A DNA stretch of 64,000 bases, taken from assembly GCA_963674665.2 (NCBI GenBank), contig CAXXPL010000001.1, forward strand, positions 496,001-560,000. The letters are read 5' to 3'. Position 1 is the first letter of the stretch, and each line of letters opens with the position of its first letter. A program made the translations under genes and the position numbers. Origin of the DNA: G963674665 sp963674665. GTDB taxonomy: Bacteria; Desulfobacterota; Desulfovibrionia; Desulfovibrionales; Desulfovibrionaceae. This document shows positions 59,022 through 64,000 of this stretch, in pieces. Below the pieces are notes generated by a model. The model ran no database searches, was not told the origin of the DNA, and saw only the letters and a list, made by a program, of their open reading frames with translations.

Positions 59022-60581
59022 CTAGATGTAGTTCACCAGGCTCATCTGCATGACCATGGCCGATGACTTGAGCACGCTCTCGTAAATGATCTGGTCCTGG
59101 GCGAGCTTGGTCATGATCTCGGTGACGTCCGCGTCCTCGATATTGCTGAGCCGCTCGGTCTTGATGAGGCTCAAATCCTGCAGCACGTTTGTGGCCACGT
59201 CCAGCCTGTTTTCCCGCCCTCCGACATTGGCCGCGGAGGTGAGCACATGCTCCATGGCAATACCCAGGTCCGCCAGTGCCTCCTGGATGCCGGCCTGGTT
59301 GTTGGTCTCCACGTACCCCACGAGTTTGCCCACCACCTCGAACATATTATCCGCGTTGTTCACTCCAAAGGCCGTGGTACAGTTGCTGGCGCAGGGGGAA
59401 TCCTTGTACACCCCGCCGAACACGTCCTTGCCGATGTTGTTCACGGCCAGGCGCTCGTTGGGGGAAATCTCGAAAAGTATCTCCGCGCGTTGGGGGCGGA
59501 TCATGAACTGGCTGCCAGAGGTCAGCACATCCGCGGCGTTGGCTGTGCTCAGCTCCAGGAAGCCGCCGGGCACCGGCAGGGACGAGCTCGTGGTGGTGCT
59601 GCCGTTGGAGATCATTCTGCCGGTGGTCCAGGTGGTGCCCCTGTCCAGGCTGTAGGAGTAGGTGATCTGGTCGCTCATGGTGCCGCCGCTGTCTATGCGC
59701 ACCATGACGTCCTGCGAGAAATGCCCTTGCGCCGCTGCGGTGACGGCATTGGCCCCGAAGTTGTCCACCTCGATGGTGTCCTCGAAGTCCCCCTGATATA
59801 GCGCTGTGGGGCGCACCCACAGCCATGTTCCGTTGAGGGTGCCGTCGTCGTACACGCTGATGTCGTTGCGGTCGGTTTCCAGCATGGCCTGCATGTTGGT
59901 GCCGTTGGCCAGGGTGACGTTCACCCCTCCCAGGTCCAGGATGTTGGAGTTGGAGGCCATGGTGCCGTAGGTCCATGTGTCTCCGGCGTCCCGGGAGTAG
60001 CGGTAGTCCAGGGCGTCGGCGCCCACTGCGCCGGAGCTGAGGAACTGCACCTGCACGGTGTGGCTGCTGGCGCCTTCGATGCTGTAGACCATGGACTGGT
60101 CCAGGCTGCCGCTGTTGGTGGTGATGGCCATGCTCTCCACAAAGGCGGAGTCGTTGGTCTTGTGCCCCGCGAAGATGTGCTCGCCCTCGTATTCCGTGTT
60201 GGAGAGCACGATGAGCTGCTCGAAGAGTTGGCGTAGCTCGTAACCCACCTGCTCGCGGTTGGCGGGGCTCATGGTGCCGGTGGCGGTCTGCTCGGCCAGC
60301 TCCTTACAGCGGGTAAGCACGGTGCTCACCTGGAGCAGGGTGGAGTCGGCCTGCTGCAGCCAGCCCCTGGCGATGTCCACGTTGGCCTCGTACTGGTCCA
60401 GAGCGGTGATCTGGGTGCGGTATTGGAGGATTTGGGCTGCCGCGACAGGGTTGTCTGAAGGCCTGTTCACCTTTTTCTCGCTGGATGCCTGCTCGTTGAG
60501 GTCCATGAGCGAGCTGAGCGAAGTGTTCATGTTGTTCACGAAATTCGTGAACATCATTTGCTGGGAAACTCTGTAGGCCAT
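59022..60581 (-). CDS. flgL: Flagellar hook-filament junction protein FlgL
   Basis: 519 residues from ATG 60581. The N-terminal flagellin-like helices (YRVSQQMMFTNFVNNMNTSLSSLMDLNEQASSEKKVNRPSDNP) and the C-terminal helix (LSNIEDADVTEIMTKLAQDQIIYESVLKSSAMVMQMSLVNYI) form the D0/D1 core. The central ~300 residues are a large, repetitive beta-rich insert with DAGDTWTYGTM and DRGTTWTTGRM repeats that lengthen it well beyond the enteric ~320. It links hook to filament and is exported with FlgN as chaperone. 20 nt separate it from flgK. Confidence 0.95.
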   Translation of the reverse strand: MAYRVSQQMMFTNFVNNMNTSLSSLMDLNEQASSEKKVNRPSDNPVAAAQILQYRTQITALDQYEANVDIARGWLQQADSTLLQVSTVLTRCKELAEQTATGTMSPANREQVGYELRQLFEQLIVLSNTEYEGEHIFAGHKTNDSAFVESMAITTNSGSLDQSMVYSIEGASSHTVQVQFLSSGAVGADALDYRYSRDAGDTWTYGTMASNSNILDLGGVNVTLANGTNMQAMLETDRNDISVYDDGTLNGTWLWVRPTALYQGDFEDTIEVDNFGANAVTAAAQGHFSQDVMVRIDSGGTMSDQITYSYSLDRGTTWTTGRMISNGSTTTSSSLPVPGGFLELSTANAADVLTSGSQFMIRPQRAEILFEISPNERLAVNNIGKDVFGGVYKDSPCASNCTTAFGVNNADNMFEVVGKLVGYVETNNQAGIQEALADLGIAMEHVLTSAANVGGRENRLDVATNVLQDLSLIKTERLSNIEDADVTEIMTKLAQDQIIYESVLKSSAMVMQMSLVNYI

Positions 60582-60601
60582 GGCCGTGCTCCTGTTTCTC
60601 C

Positions 60602-62755
60602 TTACTGCTTAAGTCCAAGCAGGGTCTGGAGCATCTCGTCGGCGGTGGTGATGAGCTTGGCCGCCGCCCTGTATGCATGCTGGTACTTGATCAGCGAACT
60701 CATTTCCTCGTCCAGGTTCACGCCCGCGAGGGACTGCTGCTGCTCGTTGAGGTCGTCCGAGAGCGTCTTGTTGTAATGATAGGCGAACTCCGAGCTGGCA
60801 GTGTCCGCTCCCACCTCGGCCACGATGGTGGAGTAGAAGCTCAATATGCTCTGGTTGGAGCCCGCGGAAAAGGTGCTGGTGATGCTCACTTCCTTGTCGC
60901 GCAGGGAGCCGAGTTCGAGAGCCGACCCGTTGTCTCCGGGATTGTACTCGCCGGCGCCGTTGATGTGTCCGGCGCAGATCTTGTTGCTGTCGTAGAGCAC
61001 ATCGGGGTTGATGCCGATATCGCCCACGCCTGTACCGCTGAAATAGGTGTTGATGCCCAAGCCTGCGAGCAGGCCCGTGGAGTCGGTGCCGAACCCCACC
61101 TGGTACCCGGCGGTGGTGGTGATGCGCAGGGAGTTGTTCACGATTTCCGCGGAAAGGTACCCATTCATGGGGGGGGTGTTGTTGAAGGCGTCGCGCACGT
61201 CCTCCAGGGTATGCACCGTGGGGTCGAAATTCTGAATGCCGGCCGTACCCGGGTCGAAATCCAGGGGGCCGAAACTGGCGCAGGAGAGGGTCGAGTTCTG
61301 GTCGTCCTCGAACACGTAGACCGTGAGGTTGCCGGACTGCAGGTTGGAACTCCAGGTCAGGCCCGAAGAGTCGCTGCCAAGGGCCAGGGTGGGATCTGAC
61401 ACTGAATAGGTGCCCGTAGTGTCGGTGATCATGCTCAGGCCAGCGCCCTGGGAGTGCAGGCGGTTCACTTCCCAGATCAGGGACTTGGCCATGGCGTCCA
61501 GTTTGTCACGGTAATCGCCGAGGTAACGGTCGGAAAAATTGCACAGGGCGGTGAGGCTGCCGCCGGTGAGCCGGGTCTCGTCGTCGCTGCCGTCCGCGCT
61601 CATCTGCGGGGTGACATTCTCCTTGTGGGACGCGGTCTGATACCAGTATATGGCGTTCTTGGCCACCACATTGAACTTGTCACCGACCTCCAGGTCCTGG
61701 GTGGAGTTCTCGAACCAGATATCCACGCCCTGGATGTCTACCTTCCGGTCCTCGGGGCGGGCGTAAAAATGCTGCTCGTAGCCGTCCGCGTCCTTGAGCC
61801 AGGTCTTGCCGCCGTCCATGGACACGCGGAACATGGCCGCGGCGCCGCCCGAACTCACGTCTCCGGACTGGATGACCTCAATGGTGTATTCGAAGTCGGA
61901 ATGGCCGTCGAACTTGATCTCGCCGTCGAAGTTGGAGGTCGGGATGAGGTCGTTGAAGGTCTGCGGCTCCTCGTAGGCCAGTCTGTAGAACTCCGTGCCC
62001 TGCACCAGCACCTTGCCTGACTTGGTCAGCAGGTACCAGTCGGTGCCGTTGCTCTGCACGTTGCTGTTCAGGGGGTTGTCGTTGCCCTTGTCCTGCACCT
62101 GTACGTCGATGATTTCGCCCAGCTCGCGCACCAGGTTGTCACGTTTGTCCAGCAACTCGTTGGCGTTGTTTTTCCCAGGGATGTCGTGGGAATTGATCTG
62201 CCTGTTGATGTCCGCGAGCTGCTCGAGGATCTGGTTGACAGCGTCGACCTGCCCCTTGATGGCCTCCTGGGTCTGCTCCTGCAGTTCCTGCAGGTCGCTG
62301 TCCGTGGCGTTGAGCAGGGTGGTCAGGGTCTGGCTCTGGTTGAGCAGCGCCTCCCTGGTGGGGGAGTCGTCGGGGCGCAGGGAGAGGGCCTCCCAGTTGT
62401 TGAAAAAGGTGTCCAGGCTGCTGGAGATGCCGTACCCGTCGCTCTCGTTGAACAGGTTGTCCACGCCAGTAAGGTTCTTCCAGAGCGTGTAGTAGCGCTC
62501 CCGCATGGTGGCCTTGTCGTTGTACTCGGACTCAACGAAGGAGTCGAAGTGACGCACCACCTCGGTGGCGATGACGCCTGTGCCCATCTGTCCGGGACGG
62601 TAGTCAACGGAGGACCTTTCCTCGAACGAGACCGTACGCCGGCTATAACCAACAGTATTGGCGTTGGCTATGTTGTTGCCGGTGGTCTCAATGGCGGCTT
62701 GGCTGCCAAAGAGCGCGCTACGGCCAATGTCGAGGACGGACAGGATGCCGGGCAT
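60602..62755 (-). CDS. flgK: Flagellar hook-associated protein FlgK
   Basis: 717 residues, ATG 62755 overlapping the flgN stop by 1 nt (TAATG). The start GRSALFGSQAAIETTGNNIANANTVGYSRR is the flagellar rod/hook motif, the middle has a coiled-coil D1 region, and the C-terminus is LAGVNLDEEMSSLIKYQHAYRAAAKLITTADEMLQTLLGLKQ. The central part contains beta inserts with a DGGKTWLKDADG loop like the ones in FlgL. It forms the first junction ring on the hook. Confidence 0.96.
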   Translation of the reverse strand: MPGILSVLDIGRSALFGSQAAIETTGNNIANANTVGYSRRTVSFEERSSVDYRPGQMGTGVIATEVVRHFDSFVESEYNDKATMRERYYTLWKNLTGVDNLFNESDGYGISSSLDTFFNNWEALSLRPDDSPTREALLNQSQTLTTLLNATDSDLQELQEQTQEAIKGQVDAVNQILEQLADINRQINSHDIPGKNNANELLDKRDNLVRELGEIIDVQVQDKGNDNPLNSNVQSNGTDWYLLTKSGKVLVQGTEFYRLAYEEPQTFNDLIPTSNFDGEIKFDGHSDFEYTIEVIQSGDVSSGGAAAMFRVSMDGGKTWLKDADGYEQHFYARPEDRKVDIQGVDIWFENSTQDLEVGDKFNVVAKNAIYWYQTASHKENVTPQMSADGSDDETRLTGGSLTALCNFSDRYLGDYRDKLDAMAKSLIWEVNRLHSQGAGLSMITDTTGTYSVSDPTLALGSDSSGLTWSSNLQSGNLTVYVFEDDQNSTLSCASFGPLDFDPGTAGIQNFDPTVHTLEDVRDAFNNTPPMNGYLSAEIVNNSLRITTTAGYQVGFGTDSTGLLAGLGINTYFSGTGVGDIGINPDVLYDSNKICAGHINGAGEYNPGDNGSALELGSLRDKEVSITSTFSAGSNQSILSFYSTIVAEVGADTASSEFAYHYNKTLSDDLNEQQQSLAGVNLDEEMSSLIKYQHAYRAAAKLITTADEMLQTLLGLKQ

Positions 62756-63240
62756 TACAACCTCCCATTTATCAGGGCGGCGTCGGGGCGCTTGTTCGCG
62801 TAATCACCCTTGCGGGAGTAATTGTTCTTGCTCTTGGGAACGAGCTTGTCATGCAGCCAGGTCAACAGCCCCTGGTTCTGGTCCATGAGCGCCAGCGCCA
62901 CGTCGGTGTTCTTGCGCGCCTGCTTCACGCAGACCTGCTCGAAGTTCTCGATTTCAGAGACCAGTCCGCGGATGTACTCCTTGGGGTCCTGCTCGTCGTT
63001 TTCGTCTTCCGTCACCACGGCCTCGAGGTAGTCGTTGAGCCGCATGCCGGAGAGAAGGTCCTTGATCCCCTGGCGCTCCACCGCGAGCTGATGCATGAGG
63101 TCGTGGATGGAGAGCTCGAGATGGGTCACTTCCTGGGGGCGATGTTTCATGAGCAGGGCAAATTCTTCCTGCAACAGTTCATGCAGCACCACCAGGGCCT
63201 TGCTTTGCCTGAAGAGGCTTGCGCGAATTGTCTGCAACAT
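62755..63240 (-). CDS. flgN: Flagellar export chaperone FlgN
   Basis: 161 residues, helical throughout: LLQEEFALLMKHRPQEVTHLELSIHDLMHQLAVERQGIKDLL and VSEIENFEQVCVKQARKNTDVALALMDQNQGLL. This is the FlgN coiled-coil pattern; it binds the C-terminal helices of FlgK and FlgL and keeps them export-ready. The overlap with flgK couples chaperone and cargo. Confidence 0.92.
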   Translation of the reverse strand: MLQTIRASLFRQSKALVVLHELLQEEFALLMKHRPQEVTHLELSIHDLMHQLAVERQGIKDLLSGMRLNDYLEAVVTEDENDEQDPKEYIRGLVSEIENFEQVCVKQARKNTDVALALMDQNQGLLTWLHDKLVPKSKNNYSRKGDYANKRPDAALINGRL

Positions 63241-63259
63241 GATCGTATCCTTTATGTCC

Positions 63260-64000
63260 CTAGACCGCGTGGTCCAGCGATATTCCGGCCATAAGGCTCT
63301 GCTGCACCTTCAGGGGGTCGAGAGCCGTGCCATTGCGTCTGAGTTCGAAGTGCACGTGGGGCCCGGTAGAGAGACCTGTGCTCCCTACCTTTGCAATATC
63401 CTGGCCAGCCTTGATCTCGTCGCCGACCTGCACGTCCAACTTGCTGTTATGTCCATAATAACTCTGCCATCCGCCCTCGTGCTCCACTATGACGAGCTTG
63501 CCGTATCCCTGCTTGTCACCGGAAAAAATTACCTTCCCATCCCAGCAGGACTTGACCGGATCGCCGAAGTTAGCGGCCAGATCAACCCCCGCGTGGAAGG
63601 ATCGCTGCCCCGTGAAGGGGCTTCGCCGCCAACCGAACTCGGAGGTCAGGCGGCCGGCCACCGGCCACTGGATGGGGGCGGTGGGGGCCTTCTCGTCGCC
63701 AGGGGCCACAGGGGAGACTCCGGCGGTGTCCGGATTTTCATTGGGCGAGGCCACCATGGGGCCACCGGTGTTTTGCGCCGCGCCCCCGGAATTGCGGATG
63801 CCTTGTTCGAGACGTTCCACGGCATCCACACCCTCGACCTTTTCCACCGGTGCCGCGGCATTCCTGGCCTGCCCCTCCAGCAGGGGGGTAAGCCCATCCG
63901 CCTTGTCGGCGGCCTCGGGAGTCTCGGAATCCAGGACCGGTATCACGGGCTGCTGGATCAATCTGCCTCTGGGGTGGTAGTTCTGGGCCTGAGTCGCCTC
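63260..64000 (-). CDS. FlgJ-type M23 peptidase (C-terminal part, continues beyond window)
   Basis: About 246 codons are in frame up to the edge, so the start lies outside. After a Pro/Ala/Gly-rich linker, the M23 lysostaphin-type endopeptidase domain begins at QWPVAGRLTSEFGWR: HAGVDLA gives zinc ligands His and Asp, YYGH follows, and THVHFEL-like GPHVHFELRRNG gives the HxH pair. In Desulfovibrio the flagellar FlgJ has an N-terminal rod-binding domain fused to such a peptidase that opens peptidoglycan for the rod; that N-terminal half is not visible here. It precedes flgN in the same operon. Confidence 0.85.
   Translation of the reverse strand, partial: EATQAQNYHPRGRLIQQPVIPVLDSETPEAADKADGLTPLLEGQARNAAAPVEKVEGVDAVERLEQGIRNSGGAAQNTGGPMVASPNENPDTAGVSPVAPGDEKAPTAPIQWPVAGRLTSEFGWRRSPFTGQRSFHAGVDLAANFGDPVKSCWDGKVIFSGDKQGYGKLVIVEHEGGWQSYYGHNSKLDVQVGDEIKAGQDIAKVGSTGLSTGPHVHFELRRNGTALDPLKVQQSLMAGISLDHAV

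Noticed and set aside
1..64000. CRISPR array
   Set aside because: No regularly spaced short repeats with unique spacers were seen; the only tandem repeat is coding (4273-4566).

Overview
The window is about 64 kb of a GC-rich chromosome. Dense, mostly leaderless gene spacing and the flagellar block at its right end point to a Desulfovibrio/Pseudodesulfovibrio-type member of the Desulfovibrionaceae. That block runs FlgJ-type M23 peptidase, flgN, flgK, flgL, csrA, fliW and then, divergently, a small conserved protein and flgM, which is the order known from that family. The genus is inferred from gene order and protein character only; no database search was possible.

Layout. (1) 0-2.6 kb: an iron(III)-type ABC importer whose ATPase gene is reduced to a 39-codon remnant. 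(2) 2.6-5.6 kb: a hexapeptide acetyltransferase, a secreted cysteine/proline repeat protein, a parDE pair with an intact antitoxin and a broken toxin, and tRNA-Glu(CTC). (3) 5.8-11 kb: a TetR-controlled RND efflux operon with a visible double operator. (4) 11-18.4 kb: gltX, a NifU-type protein, a double glycosyltransferase, two proteins of unknown function and a family 3 glycoside hydrolase. (5) 18.6-28.5 kb: two large hybrid histidine kinases, one with about eight PAS domains and a PocR domain. (6) 28.8-38.8 kb: small accessory genes: MFS/MerR, YciI, several GNATs, methyltransferase, MarR/PLP decarboxylase/CAT-like acyltransferase, FosX-like protein and a diguanylate cyclase. (7) 38.9-49.7 kb: a scarred region with a YcxB-like remnant, a chimeric ORF of mobile-element-like sequence fused to half a receiver domain, frameshifted GNATs, an NCS2 permease with a cytosolic ATPase-like tail, a nitrilase, a second parDE-type module and a putative M15/M74 peptidase. 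(8) 49.7-55.3 kb: single small genes alternating with degenerate copies of the 3' end of maf, ending in intact maf. (9) 55.5-64 kb: the flagellar block, with a complete ISL3-family insertion sequence between flgM and fliW.

The most unusual signal is in 49.7-55.3 kb. At least five truncated maf tails, all in the orientation of maf, separate one-gene segments (isochorismatase-like hydrolase, CxxC protein, GNAT, histidine kinase, DHCW cupin). This resembles repeated insertion next to, or into, the 3' end of maf. Other notable items are a 145-nt structured dispersed repeat, two GNAT genes broken at homopolymer runs, a complete IS with a perfect 8-bp target duplication, and a textbook sigma-28 promoter ahead of the flgM pair.

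How the genes fit together: sigma-28 drives the flgM pair, CsrA and FliW are translationally coupled, and FlgN/FlgK/FlgL form the hook-filament junction set. The TetR, MerR and MarR regulators each sit beside the transporter or enzyme they probably control, with palindromic operators visible.
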